In this document: in pieces, positions 10,050 through 22,862 of the stretch | Position numbering within the stretch: position 1 is the first letter of the stretch | How the letters are laid out: the number at the start of each line of letters is the position of its first letter | Source: Sporisorium sorghi | Taxonomy: Eukaryota > Basidiomycota > Ustilaginomycetes > Ustilaginales > Ustilaginaceae | Length of the DNA: 64,000 nt | Assembly: GCA_023212695.1 (NCBI GenBank) | Contig: JALCCG010000091.1 | Coordinates: 1 to 64,000, forward strand | Direction: 5' to 3' | Notes under the pieces: generated by a model | Database searches by the model: none | The model's input: the letters and a program-made list of their open reading frames with translations, nothing else | Told to the model about the DNA's origin: nothing | Program-made: the position numbers and the translations under genes

Positions 10050-11700
10050 ATGTCGAGTCCAAGCGGCGGCGCTGACAAGCGCTTCCTCTCTGCTACCTCG
10101 GCCCAACCGACGACGCCGGGTGCGAGTGACGATTCGCACGGTGCATCGCTCAGCACCACTCCCACGCAGAGTCACATGCTCTCGTCAGCCTCAGCCAAAT
10201 CCAACCCTTCCTCTGCTTCCAAGCCATCGGGCACGTCGACACTACGACCCAACACCAATCTGCGTCCTCCGATGCCTACCGACACCCCTTCTTCCGCTAC
10301 CTCGCAGCGTCAACATCGTCCCTCGTCATCCTCTTACTCGGTCAGCAGCGATAGACACGCCGCATCCTACGACGACTCCAACAACTCGATCGCCGGTCGC
10401 AGTCAAGCCAATGTGAGTTTTTCTCCGAGAGTATGCTGTTGTTGGTGATCACAATTCTCAACTGACGTCTTGCCGCTCTTTTCTCAAAGTCCCTGCTGCG
10501 CACACCTCAGACGCGCCCTACACTGCCAAGGCAAGGCTCGCACAACCAGCGCTCCGTCTCGTACGCCACCTCGGATCTCGAAACTGTCTCCGCCATGTCG
10601 GCCTCCGAGTACAGCTCAGCCGGCGAGGACGACGCTGACCCATGGCGCAGATCCCAGCTCCGTGGTCGTTCCACCGAGAATGCAGTTCGTCAGGGTACAT
10701 CCATCGGCCGACCTGGTTTGCTCGTCGAGCCCTCTCGTTCCACCAGCGGCATGACTGCAGCCAGCACCAACAACAACAAGCCGCGTCGTCCCTCGGCCAA
10801 TACACGCGACTCGAGCAAGGCCCGCAGACAGAGCAAAGCTTATCGCGCCGACGACGACGACTACCTGGATGCTGCCGACTCTGGTCGCTTCGGTCCTTTG
10901 GACGACGAAGACGACGAGGTCCAACCGCACGACAGAGGCGAGGAGCTCGTGCGTCGTCGAATGAAGGCTCGTCAGCGCGAAAAGGCGCTGCGCAAGAAAG
11001 CCGAAAAGGAGCGATCCCGTCAGTCGGTCGCCGCCTATGCCCAGTCCTCCAATCCCGCCTTGCTCTCTCCCAGTCTCAAGCCCAGCTCGGCCTTTTTGAG
11101 TCAGCGTCCCACCTCGCCTTCGCCTCGACCCGATCGGTCCGCACGCCCCACCACCATCACCCTCCCGCCTCCTGGATTTGCTGCCAACGCTCAACAGCAA
11201 CCGGGCGTCCTCTCTCCCACCTCGACGCCCGCAATGCCCAGTCCAGGAGGCGCACAGACCAGCAAACTCTCGTCGGCTGCTGCCTACCCTTCCCCTCACA
11301 GCCATATCCGTCGCACTTCGACGCAGACCAGCGTCCAGAATCGCTTCAGCGGCATCAGCCACGGACAGCAGAGCACCATCGGTCCCAGAAGCACCTCTTA
11401 CGCTCACCCTCCTGCTCCCGCTGCTCACGATTTCTTTGCCAGCCTCGGCCCGCCCTCCAACAGCGGTCGTGCTGCTACCGATGCAAGCTCCAGCGTCGCA
11501 GGCAGCGTTCGCGATGATGCCGATCACCACGACTTTGATCAGGACGAGGACCGAGACACCATCGCCAGTCTCGCCGATCGACGACGTCGCGACGATCTCG
11601 ATGATCAGACTATTGATGACGCCGGCACTCGCCTCGATGACGACGACGAGGGCGTAGAGGGTGAATACGATGATGTCGAAGGTGGCCATGGCGATGATGA

Positions 11701-11739
<39 letters not shown>

Positions 11740-14700
11740 CGACGAGGACATCACCGACGATCAGGATGTCGAGTATACCCTCAAGGATCGACAGGACGCC
11801 ATTAACATTGAGCATCCCTTCGGTCTGCCCATCTGGAAGCCTGCGCTCTACAAGAAATCGCGCTCCGTCACCCGCAACGCCGAGATTGCCCTTCATTCCA
11901 TCCCCAGCGCCGCGGCGGAGCGCCATCTTCTCCCCGGTAACATTCTCTGGACTATCTTCTTTGGCTCTTGGCTCTCGCTCATTTGCTACCTCGCCTCCAT
12001 CATCATCAACGTCGTGCCACTTGGCGGCACTCGATATGCGCGAGTCGTGTGGGAACTCGGCGGATACCTCTTCTGGCCTTTTGGCAAGTACGTCGAAGTC
12101 GAGGTTGGTCCGGACAGCGCTGACCGCATGGCTGGGGCTAGTGACAACCTGGACGCCGGCGCCGACACACAGTGGACCGAGAACTCTTTTACGCCTGTCG
12201 CCGCGCGCTTCCCTCATGACCATGCTCATGTTGTCCCGTTCAACTCGCGTCCCGAGTCGCTCATCAACAGTCAGCACGATACGCTCCGTGCCGATGCTGG
12301 TTCGTCGAGCGGCTCCGAGGCGCGTAGGTCCACGCCGCGTGCTTCCGAGCAGGGCGGCGAGTCGAGCCACACGTCGCACGAGGAACACGACGAGTCCAGC
12401 TCGCTCAAGGGCAAGGCCAAGGCAAACGACTATGGAGCCACCGATGACGCACGGAGCGCACAACAGCTCACCGACTCGGAACGCATCGAGGCCGAGCAGC
12501 GTGTCTATGGCTATGTGCAGGACGATGCTGGTCACGATGTGGGCGCTGCGCAGCGTATCGGTGGTCGAACGGCGTTTGGCATGTTCTACGGGCTGCTTCT
12601 GTTCCCACTCATGGGTCTCGTCTGCCTTGCCTGCTGGGGCATGGTCTTCCCCATCCCCATGGCCAAGCTCACCTGGGTGCTGCTCAAGAATCTCGCCACG
12701 CGTCCGCTTGCTCTTCACTTCCGCTCGGCTCCCGGCATGGACAAGGTGCATCATCAACACGGCGAGATCGACGAGATCGCCGGTGCTGCCAAAAAGTTCT
12801 TCCTGCCGCTCAAGCCCGGTGAGCCTGCGCCGCGTCCCAAGTCGATCAACGCGGGCAAGGTGACGCTGCAGCGACGCAGCAAGATTTTGCTCTGCACCTA
12901 CCGTGCTGTTGGTGGCCAGTACTACAAGTACACGGTGGGCGGTGTCAATATTCTGTTCGTCAATACGCTGCCGCTCGTGTTCTTCACCATTTTCGACTTT
13001 TTCGTCATCGAGCGCTACGTCGAGCACCACGGCATCAAGCATGGCTTCTTGGCTTTCATCTCGGGTCAGGGTGTCATCTTCATGCTCGCGCTTGGCAGTG
13101 TCATCCCGCTGTCGTACTTTATCGGAATGGCCGTGGCGAGTATCAGCGCCCAGAGTAGTATCGGTATGGGTGCTGTCATCAACGCGACCTTTGGTTCGAT
13201 CATCGAGATTATCCTGTACGCGATCGCGCTGACGCAGGAGAAGGCGAGGCTCGTCGAAGGTTCGTTGATTGGATCGATCCTGGCGGGCGTGCTGCTCATG
13301 CCCGGTCTGTCGATGTGCTCCGGTGCGACGAGGAGGAAGGAGCAGCGCTTCAATGCCAGATCGGCTGGTGTGACGAGCACCATGCTCATCATGGCGATTA
13401 TTGGTATCTTGACACCGACGCTGTTCTATCAGATCTACGGCACGTTCCAGCTCACGTGCGAGGGATGCCCCACCGGTAATGTTCCTGGCGATACGTGGAG
13501 CTGTCGACGATGTTTCTACGAGCATGTCCCACCGGCGACGGATCCGTTCTTCCAGCAGAACGTTCGTGGTCTCATGTACACGTGCACGGTGATCCTGGTG
13601 CTCTCGTACGGAGTCGGGCTGTGGTTCTCGCTGCGTACGCACGCTTCGCAGATCTGGCAGAATCCTCAGCCTGTCCAGCCTGGTCAGCACATTGTGCCGA
13701 ATCAGGCGACGCTGGCCCATCTGCCTTCGGCGCAACGAGCTTCAATCTACAAAAGACTGGTGCCTGCTGCGGTGATGCAGCAGCTGCTGCCGACCACGCA
13801 TCCTGCTGGTGGTGCTGGTGGTAGTGGAGAGCGTGGCGGTGCGATGGGTCACTCGTCGGCCGTGAGCGCTGCTGGGTCGAATCCGGGAACGATCAAGGCG
13901 ACGGCGCCGCCTTCTTCGGTTGGCGGCCACGCACGCCAGGGGACGGATGCGACGCAGGATGGACCTCGACCTTTGCAGCTGCCGGAGCATTTCAGTCAGG
14001 AGGAGTACGATCGAGCTGTGGCGCTTACGGCTTCTGCGTTCCATAAGGTGCTTCAGCAGCAGCAGCAGCAGCATGCCGGCGCGGCTGGCGACCGTGATCA
14101 TCTCCGTCACCCGCATCACCACCAGCAACAGCAACAGCAGCATCTTCAACAGCAGCAGCACGGCAAGCACGTCTCGATGCTCGAGGAGGCTGGGGGCGCA
14201 GCAGAGGAAGCCGAGGGTCACGGTGGCCACGATGCGCCTTCGTGGTCGAGGGGTACTTCGCTGACCGTGCTGCTCTCGTGTACCGTGCTGTACGCCATCA
14301 TTGCCGAAATCCTTGTGGATGTGGTGGACGTCGTGCTCGACGGCTCCGGGATCGACGAAAAGTTCTTGGGCATTACGCTCTTCGCGCTCGTGCCCAACAC
14401 GACCGAGTTCATGAACGCCATGTCGTTCGCGATCAACGGCAACATTGCGCTGTCCATGGAGATTGGATCGGCGTATGCGCTGCAGGTGTGTCTCATCCAA
14501 ATCCCAGCCATGGTGGTGTTCTCGGCCTACTACAACGCAGGCGTCGCGGACGACAACCTGATCCATCGCAGCTTCACCCTCATCTTCCCGAGGTGGGACG
14601 TGATCGCCATCATCTTTAGCGTCTTCCTGCTCACGTACACGTACATCGAGAGCCGCTCCAACTACTACCGCGGCACGATCTGTATTTTGAGCTACATGGT

Positions 14701-15046
14701 GTTGGTCGCAGGGTTTTACTTTGCGCCTTCGACGGGCGATGTCGAGGCTCCAGGCGACGATAATCGTCCGGGAGGGATGGCGGTTACGACGGCGGCGGGG
14801 TTGTGGGGTGCAGGTGCGGTGGAGAGCGTGATGCGGTTCAGTGTGGAGGGGGGCAGGTTTGGTGCGGGCCCGCAAGGGTGGGTGAGGGAGAGCGGGGTCA
14901 GGGTGGCTAAAGCTGTGATGGGCGGTGGTGTTGGGTATGCTGGTGGGAGTGGGGCGGGTTGGTTGATCCCGGATGGGCCGTGGTTGCCGCATTTGGGGGT
15001 CGGGGAGTGGGTGTATGCTGTGTGGGCTTCGTTGTGGGCGCGTTAA
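10050..15046 (+). CDS. VNX1: Vacuolar cation/proton exchanger, Vnx1 type (CAX superfamily)
   Basis: Exon 1 is 10050-10412, the intron 10413-10489 (GTGAGT...AAAG) and exon 2 10490-15046, giving 1639 aa. The first ~590 residues are Ser/Pro-rich and disordered, ending in a near-pure Asp tract (bases ~11697-11750). Two YccF-like hydrophobic segments follow (NILWTIFFGSWLSL... and FWPFGKYVEVE). The first exchanger half (bases ~12930-13420) has NATFGSIIEIILYAIAL; the second (~14250-14720) has LVPNTTEFMNAMSFAINGN, the paired acidic repeats of Na/Ca exchangers. A Cys-rich loop (CEGCPTG...CRRCF) and a Gln/His-rich loop lie between them. In yeast Vnx1 moves Na+ and K+ into the vacuole against protons. 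This protein is nearly twice the yeast length because of disordered additions. The exact ion used here is inferred. Confidence 0.87.
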
Positions 15047-15877
15047 GGGGAGATCGTTTCTGGTGTTTCCGCTGCCGGAGGAAGAGCGTAGCGCCAACGA
15101 GGTTGGTAGCATGTTGATTTCGTTTCTTTGCAATCGTTTGTTTCGCATCTCGACCTTGGTCTGATTGTGTGAGAGAGTGCGGCGAGGATGAGCGCTCGCT
15201 CCAACCGACTCGACGTTGCCCGCTGCTTGTCAAACGCTTTCCACTGAAGGACAGACGGCACCGGGCGATACTTGCTTTGCCGAGGCTGGCTGGTTCTTCC
15301 CGTGCTCAGTGGACGTCGTCACGGCCTGGATGTCAGTGGACCTCGGGAGCAGGGTACGAGGCAGCTCAGCTCACACGCCCTTGTCGGCGAAGCTCCTTGT
15401 TTGAGTAGACAGTGTCGCAGTGAGCCCGGTCTGGAGGGCCGCAGCCGGAACGGTTCTCTGTGACCCTTCTCTCAAAACGCTGAGCCGGTCTCACGGCGTC
15501 AAGCAGCGACGCACACCCGACGCGCGGAATGGGAGCGTCACATCGGCCACACAAGCGGATTTTGACGTGGCGAAATAGATCCCCCGATTTGAAAGCACCC
15601 CCATCGGGGCAAGTCGAAATTTCGGAAGCGAACGTTTTGGGCCAATCGCAGATCGCGCGTTTCGCACTCCACTGTCTCCTCTCACTCACTCTCCATCACA
15701 TACGGTCAACGCTGCTCTTGCACATTGCGACTCTCCACCACACTCACACAGGTCTACGCGAGTCCAGGAGCAGCCACCGTAAACAGCGGATTTATCAGCG
15801 ACAAGCAGCACCACCAGCAGTTGCAGCCGTAGCACCGATCGTCGATTCACAAACAGCGTCATTGGCAAGCAGTAACG
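15047..15877. other. Intergenic region VNX1-NDUFA12
   Basis: This holds the 3' end of VNX1 and the promoter of the NDUFA12 gene. The last ~200 bases are C/A-rich leader. No RNA gene, repeat or plausible coding sequence was found. Confidence 0.5.
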
Positions 15878-16478
15878 ATGTCGCTCGCACGCACGGTGAA
15901 CTACATCCGCAAGGAAGGGTTGCGCAAGTTTTGGCGCGATCTCAACTACATTGGTGACGCCAAGTCGGGTCGTCTTGTTGGTGTTGACAGGTAAGCACAG
16001 CCTCCCACCACTTTAGCGCTGCGCTGCCCTCTCTTCCAACGGCAGCACGCACTGTACCGTGCTAGATCGCTGACATTGTATTCCACGTGTGTAGAAATGG
16101 CAACAAGTACTACGAGAACCACGACGAGCTTCCCCTGCGTCATCGGTGGGTCGACTATGCCGCGGACAACGAGTTCAACGCCTCCCAAGTCGACCCGCTC
16201 TGGCACTCGTGGCTCCACCACATCCGCAAAAACCCCCCTCACGAGGATGAAGGGTTGCAGAAGATGACGCAGTCTTGGATGACCACCCCGCGCGAGAATA
16301 TCACGGGCACAAGGGGCGCCTTCAAGACTTACAACACGACCAAGCCTAAGATTGTACGTCCACTCACCTGTCAGAGCACCGAGCGAAGCCATTTCGTAGA
16401 GTTTTACGCTGACACTGTGTCTTTGATGCGATGCGATGACAGTCCGCATGGGAACCCAAGGTCGCACACCGAGGTTAG
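15878..16478 (+). CDS. NDUFA12: Complex I accessory subunit NDUFA12 (B17.2 family)
   Basis: Three exons: 15878-15990, 16095-16353 and 16443-16478. All introns are GT-AG, and the joined frame encodes 135 aa. Diagnostic segments are GLRKFWRDLNYIGDAKSGRLVGVDRNGNKYYE near the N-terminus, RHRWVDYA and NASQVDPLWHSWLHH in the middle, and the conserved WEPKV near the end. The family is a peripheral matrix-side subunit of mitochondrial NADH:ubiquinone oxidoreductase, near the junction of the two arms. The last exon adds only 11 residues, ending HRG. Length matches fungal orthologues (about 130-150 aa). Convergent with DSN1. Confidence 0.95.
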
Positions 16479-16910
16479 ACTGATTTCCAAGAAACAAGCA
16501 ATGCGACGATGCTATCCTTTCTGCTCTTCTCAAGACTGTGTCTGAGCTTGATGGCCGCCAGACAAGATGTTTTTTGAGTCGGACCCTCAGCGTAAGAATC
16601 GGGATCATCGTCAGCAAAGCGTCGGATACATTCTGTGCAGACACCGGGGGAAACCGCTTTCGATCCGCATACGCTTGCTTGATGCGCACGCCGTATCGAG
16701 CCGAGTTGTGCGCTGGACATGGTTGTCGAACCAGCCGCGATCTCGTCTTACCAGCTCATTCCTAACTCGCCGTCACGCATGACTCTCCTTCACACCCGAC
16801 TCACCTTGCACACTTCCACTCAATATCACACTCGCCTCAGAAACAAACGCAAAACAATCGATCTCCTGGATAAACTGATGGCATGGTATCTTCTCCTGCA
16901 ACTGTACAAA
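16479..16910. other. Convergent 3' region NDUFA12/DSN1
   Basis: A 432-bp gap between two stop codons. It contains both 3' ends; I see no gene, repeat or RNA. Confidence 0.5.
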
Positions 16911-19171
16911 CTAAGCAGGCCGGGTAGGCATGCGGGCCAGCGCTCTCAGCAGATCTGTAGGGTCGCTTTCGTCCGGCTCGACGGCGACCATGCTTGCGCT
17001 GACATCGGCGAGGCTCTGGTCTGCTGTTGTTACCGATGCTGCTGCTCCGCTGCCCGGCTGCGAAATGGACCTTGACTCGCGAACGCCACTGAGAAGCACT
17101 TCGAGACGCTCGTTGCCGCCGCCGCCGCCGCCGCGACCGTTCTTGCTGTTGCTGCTGCTGCTGCTGCCCGCGGCGGTCTTGCGACGGCCTCCTTTGGAGC
17201 TGGAGGATGAGGTGCCGGCGAGTGCACTGCTCGATGACGTGCGATCGCGAAGTGCCTGTGCTGCGTGTGCCGAGACGGTGCGGATGTATCTCCCGGCGAG
17301 CGATTCGAGTTGTGCGAATTGGTGCGATTGCGAGCGCAAGAGATCCACCTGTTATTGCAAGAAAATGATTCAGGGTCAAAAGATGTCAGTAAGGCAAGCT
17401 CATCGATCATCTCTCTTTTGCAACGCCGCGCCCCGACAATACTCACATTGAACTCGACGTCACTCCATCGCGGGTCATGCTCGGTGCCCTTGAGGTCATC
17501 TCCATCATCCTGACGCGCTGCCGCTGCTTTCGAGGTACGGCCCTTGGAGCGAGATTTGGGCTTGGCTGCCTCTGTGGGCGCATCTCCCTGCAGTCGTTGC
17601 AACCACTCTACAGCGGCTTCAGCGTCACGCAGCTGCTGTAGGCCAGCTTCGTCCAAGTCGGCGCGATCCCATGCTATCACGTCGCCGGACTCTGCCACGC
17701 TGTTTTCCTCGAGGAGAGCCTCTAGCCTGGCCGTCTCGGCTTCGTAGTCTTCCAGCCTTGTCAGCTCTTTGCTCCATGCTTGAGACTCGTTGCGCATGGC
17801 GTCGACAATGGCAGACAGTTGTGCGGCAGCCTTTCGATTCGACTCGTTTCGCGGATGCGGTTGCAAGTGCTTCTTTTCGGTCTGTGTAACGATTCGCCGT
17901 TGAGAAAGATTGGGATCAGTAACGCTCGTCCCGCCCTTGTTCCGCACAGCCCAAGAATTGCACCGAGAACTTACCTCTTCGTCGTGTGCCATCCAGCTGA
18001 CGCCAAACACGCCCTGGTTCAAGTCGGTGAGAAGCTGCTCGAGCACGGCAGCAAGTTCCGAGTCCCTCGAACGGACAAGCTTGAGCTCGGCCTCGGTAAA
18101 GACGGGAAGCTCGTTGGATTCTTTTGCCTTGCCCTTGGACTTCTTTGCCGAGTCGCGAGGACGAACGGGCAGATCCTTCTTGCCGCTGGCAATGTCGAGC
18201 GATCGCTTGAGGATCCAGCCTACGAGATGCTTCATGCGCACCACGGGAGGGAGCTGATCGCTGCAGTGTCTGAAGAGCTCGTGATCTGGCACGTCTTCGT
18301 GAGGATAAGCCACCGTGCCATCGCGGAGGGAGGAAACACGGCGTTGCCCCTTCAGAGTGAGACTGCTGCGGCGTGATTGCTGTTCGGCTTCTCGACCCGT
18401 CGGCCGGCGAGGCTTGTTTTCGAGGCCTGCGCGGAAAGCCTGGTTCCTTCGGATGATGGGTGTCTCACCTCCTGCTTCATCTGGCAATGGCTCAAAGACT
18501 GTTCGGCTGGATAGTGAAGTCGGTACGCCATTGCGAGATGTTGGTGGCCGAGCACTTGCTGATGCCGAGGAGGAGGAAGAAGAAGATGAAGATGACGACG
18601 GTGCGGCTGCTCCGTTCCTGCGAGCTGGTTCGCGACTGAACACAAAGTCGTCGTCGGACTCGTCCGCGAGCGCTGTCGTCGAGTGAGCGGAAGAGATGGC
18701 AGTCAGGGTCAGCTGTGGACTTGGAATGGGATCGGTGAAGGAGAATAAAGACTCACTCTCGCGAAGCTTGCGTTTTGGCTTTGGCGGCTCGTCGCGCCGA
18801 CTTGTTGCTTGCTTGATTTTGCGTGCGGCCGCCTCGGTATCCTCTCTAGTTCTTTTGGATGAAGTCGAAGCTGTCTTGACAGGCTGAAAAGCGCCTATGC
18901 TCATGTCCAGTCTGCGAGTGTCATCTGCGGCAAAGGTGTCGTCCAAGAGGTCCTCGAGACGACGCTCCTTTCGATCCGCCCGCTTATTGGAAGCATTGCG
19001 CGCAGCTACGGTGGGGATGACGCCTGAAGATGCGGCCGAGGACCGTGTCGAGGAGGATGTTGAAGAAGAGGAAGAGGCAGTCTTGCTTTTGGACGACGTG
19101 GTGGACGAGACACGGCCATCTTCGTGGTCCGATGTGCTGAGCCGTGTGGATCTGCGAGATTGAGTGGGCAT
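16911..19171 (-). CDS. DSN1: Kinetochore MIND-complex subunit Dsn1/Mis13
   Basis: Exons: 18757-19171, 17975-18672, 17447-17881 and 16911-17348, giving 661 aa. The last intron (17349-17446) is needed to reach the proper C-terminus. The two earlier introns (84 and 93 nt) have good GT-AG ends but are multiples of three without stops, so their removal is probable, not proven. The N-terminal ~200 residues are Ser/Arg-rich and disordered. The Mis13 signature follows: RRSSLTLKGQRRVSSLRDG, then HELFRHCSDQLPPVVRMKHLVGWILKRSLD, then a helical coiled-coil region. The C-terminus is low-complexity Ser/Gly-rich. Dsn1 bridges the centromere to Ndc80 and Spc105 in the KMN network. The family call rests on the RRSSL block plus the ELFRH...RMKHLVGW block. 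Confidence 0.85.
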
Positions 19172-21002
19172 GCTGCCGCTGCTGCTGCTGCTGCTGCTGC
19201 CTTCTTTAGGTCAACACGGATGACGATGGTGATGATGATGGTGGTGTAGCTGTGAAGGACGGAAGCGTAGCGCGCGGCATCTGTGGACTGTGAAGATAGA
19301 CTGAGCGCGAGAAGCGAGAAAGGAGTGATCGCAGTGCCCTGGATGTGACGATCAAGAGTCAAGTCGCTGCGCCGAATCTGAGATGGATCGCATGTCACGT
19401 CGGTGCCTGGTCTTTGCGGGTGCGCCGATACAGTCCAAGTGACGGTTGAGAACGGAGTGCACCTGAAGCAGCACCGCTTTTCGGAACAGAGCCGAGATTG
19501 CGACTGTCTGACGGATGGAAGGGCCAGGTGACCTTATCGTAAATGGAGAGAAAGATGGAGGTCACAAAGGTGTTGCCGATGGTCTCGACGCAGGTTCAGG
19601 AATCCGTCGCGTGATTCTCGAGCTGCTCTCACCGAGGCGTGTCTCTGTTGGAAAAAAGCGTGTTTTGGTGCTTCAAGTGCAAAAGCTTGCAGCCAAGATC
19701 TGAGACGCGTCTCTGAGCAGCGAACCTGCGAAATTTTCAGGATTGTTAGGGCAATATCCAATTGACAATTTCGCCAAAAATCGCTCTTGGTTGACCTTCC
19801 GCACAAGTCCGCCATGGTCACTCTACCGGTATAAGCCCGCTTTTGCGAGGACTCTTGTGATAGGAGCGCACTTGTGTGATGCAGAAGGAAGTTGAAATGT
19901 CGCCGCTTGCGTTTCAAATCTGCGGGGTCTGCTGAGGGAACAATCGATCCTTTCATAACGTGGGGCCGACGCTGACAGGTGGAGGCAGCGCGCAGCACAG
20001 CACAGCACAACGGACCACTGACAAGAAGCCGTTCATCTCTCGGTCTTGGCAAGCAAAAGACCACACACATCTCCAGCAAGACGAAGGAAGAGCTCTACGG
20101 AACGAAGCAAGCAAAAGTGTCGATTGCTCAAACACATCATGGACCCCTCTCTCTCTCTCTCTCTTTTTGAGTCTCGCAATCGCCGCATAACCAAGACAGA
20201 CCCCTGTCGATCTTTCTTTGAGTCTCATGTCACTCACTCTGCACGCTGCTGCTCTGCCGCTGCGTGGGGAAAAAAAAAAAAAAAAAAAAAAAGGCTTCTT
20301 TTTTGGACACTTTCGGGCGCTTCAAGCCGGGTTGCGGTAAAAATTGACGGAAAGGAGAATTTCGAGAAAATCATGCACAGCGCTCCAGCGCAATTTCCTC
20401 TCGTCTCCTTCCTCTCTCAATGCTCTCTGCACACGCGCAGAGACGCACCATAGCCGAACGCCGTGCGATTTGCCTAGGCTCTGAGCAGCCGCACAGAATA
20501 GCACAGGACAGCACAGCACGGCACAGCACGGCACAGCGCGTCTGTCTGTCTCAAAAGTCACCAAAGCGCTGAGCTGCTCCGTTGTCAAGCAGCTGTCTGT
20601 CTGTCTCTGGCTGTCTGTCTTCTTGACGACGACTCAACGCCTCGGCCACTTGCGTCCGCCAAACCTTGTCCAACTTCATTCACCACCATCTTCGGCTCTC
20701 TCGATCGATCATCTCATTCGGGCTCAGTCGTTGCCGCATGCATCTTTGGAATCACCCGTCGCATCACTCAACGCTGTTCCGCCCTCTTTGTCCTGCCACT
20801 TCAATCTACCTCAACGTCGACGGTACTGGACTCTACACAAAGATCACGTCCTGCTACCGGGACTGCCCTGCTTCCATCTGCTGTCGACATCGTCTTTGAT
20901 CAACCCACACACAGTGCATGCGCGGCAGCGACCTTCACGCATCTGATGATCTGCAACATCCTCTGAGACACGGCACAACCACGCTCAGTCTCGAGATCCG
21001 CC
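19172..21002. other. 1.8-kb divergent intergenic region with simple repeats
   Basis: No gene is supported. It holds the promoters of DSN1 (left) and of the gene at 21003 (right), a CTG run just upstream of the DSN1 start, a CT repeat at about 20146-20164, a poly-A tract at about 20271-20292, an ACAGCAC-type minisatellite at about 20495-20540 and CTGT repeats near 20590-20620. Confidence 0.55.
20495..20540. repeat. CACAG/GCACAG minisatellite
   Basis: About seven imperfect tandem copies of a 5-7 base unit, in the promoter-side region of the gene at 21003. Confidence 0.7.
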
Positions 21003-22862
21003 ATGTCTCCTGTCGATAACACCTCTGCTACGCTTGCAGAGGCGTCCGGGCATCACCTTGCGCGAGATCCAGACGCTTCCGAAACTTCGTTTGCTTCGAC
21101 GCTCACCGACAACCACGATGCCGACATGACCGCACCTTTGCAATCTGAAGCGTCCACAGCCGATCTGCTCGGTCACCGTAGCAAAACATCGTCGACGACC
21201 TGGTCAGAGCAGGAGTTGAGCTCGAAACCACCATCAAGCTCGATCAAACCTGTCATCAGCCCCACCTCGTCGCACAAAGGCAAGCAGCCGAGCAATGGTC
21301 ACTATATTGATCTCGATCACCAAAAGCTTAGCACCATCGACGAGACCGTTGCGGCCAACTCCTCTTCCTACCATCATGGCCGCGACTCGTACAACTCATC
21401 CGCCAACGGCTACGCACTCGACGACGAGCGCACGCGTGTCGACTCGCCTGACCCCCACGCTACGCCCTACTCGCCCTCCACGTACCCGCCCACCAGCGAG
21501 GAGGACTCCGAGGCAAAGCGTGTACAGCAAAACTTGGAGCGCTGGGCTGCGGAAGAGCGCCAACGCCGCAAAGCTCACCGAACATCCAAGCTCGTCTCCA
21601 ATCGCAACTCGACCGTCTCCGGCGCCGGCGGCTTGGCTCATCGGCTGTCCATTCTGCGTTCCACTGGCTTCACTGGCAACACGAACAATTTGGGCGCTGG
21701 GCCGTCGTCCGAACGACTTGCTGATGATCCGGATGCAAGTCCAGCCATGTCACACACAGCCTCGATGGCAGATCGACGACGTCACGACCCAACAGCACGC
21801 CGAGAATCCGCCTCTTCCTCCACAGCAGGTGCCGCGCGAGGCTTGCATCGACCCGCCAGTCCCTCTTCGTTCGACAGTGCCGGCTCATTTGTTTCGCTGG
21901 ACTCAGACGAGCATCGCCCCAACAGAAAGCTGCCGCCCATCGGCTCGCGCGTCTCTTCTGCCACGCACGACAGGCAAGCAAGCAGTGGCAGTGTAACATC
22001 CACGAACGGTCCCGGTCAGCGCGCCAACGGCAGCGCTCGCGATCCATTCCGTGACCCATCTGAGGGTGGCACGGCCGACGTTTCCAGTCACCTCTCTCCC
22101 AAAAGATCCTCTCTAAAGCCAGCACCGACAGCGTCCCGTCCCATTGTTACAGTGGGTCGTGCTTCTAGCATCCAACGACAAGCATTGGAAGCCAGCTACG
22201 CTAGCAGCAAGGGCAAGGGTAAGGGTCGCTCCATGCCCACCATCGTCGCGACGGACACCGAAGCTGACGACGAGGAGGATGAATCTGCCTCTGACTTGAT
22301 TCGCACTCGAGACAGCGAGAACCCTTTCGCGTCCAGCCAAGATTCGCAGCGGCGGACACGAACCACGTCGACGACGCTGCACCAAGGAGGGTTGGACGAG
22401 CAAGTTGCCATGGAGATTGCTGGGCGGAATAAGGGCCTTCACATCAACGGCGACCTTGGTGAGGGCATGCTAGGCACGGACAGTGAAGCGAGACCGCCGC
22501 CTGCGCGGACGTCGACGAGCAGTTCCAAGTTCAGGGAGCTTGGCATCGCCGAGGATGACGACTGGATAGAAACGGTGGGGCGCAGCATGGGTAGAGATCG
22601 CAGCAGCACAAGGAGTATGCGCATCGGCCAGCATGCAGGATCGGACGACGACGAGCGAGAAGGCGCGCGCAAACCGTGGTGGACTGAGTTGCTGTGTGGA
22701 TGCAGCCGCGATCTGGACGATGATGAGCAGGTAAGTTTGTCGTTGCGCTTTCTCTCCGCTCTCTGCTACAACAAGGGACAAACGAGTAGACGCTGACCTT
22801 TTTCTTTTGCCTTTCCCTTGCATCGCAACCAACAGGCCGGTCGAACAAATCCGATGGAATAG
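21003..22862 (+). CDS. Ser-rich fungal protein ending in a conserved GRTNPME tail
   Basis: Exon 1 is 21003-22730, the intron 22731-22835 (GTAAGT...CAACAG) and exon 2 22836-22862, giving 584 aa. Nearly the whole protein is Ser/Thr/Asp-rich and disordered. The ordered part is the C-terminus: WWTELLCGC, an acidic stretch, then exon 2 adds only AGRTNPME before the stop. I recall similar Trp-rich, Cys-Gly-Cys and GRTNP-ending tails from otherwise unrelated Ser-rich proteins of many fungi, which is why I accept this tiny exon; I cannot name a function. Read without splicing, the frame runs 22 codons into the intron and loses the tail. A Cys pair next to a hydrophobic WW motif could be a lipidation or membrane-contact site (speculation). 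Confidence 0.75.

Noticed and set aside
10616..13735. 1039-codon open frame antisense to VNX1
   Set aside because: Arg/Thr/Val-rich with no motif; a shadow of VNX1 codon usage, including a poly-Val run opposite the Asp codons.
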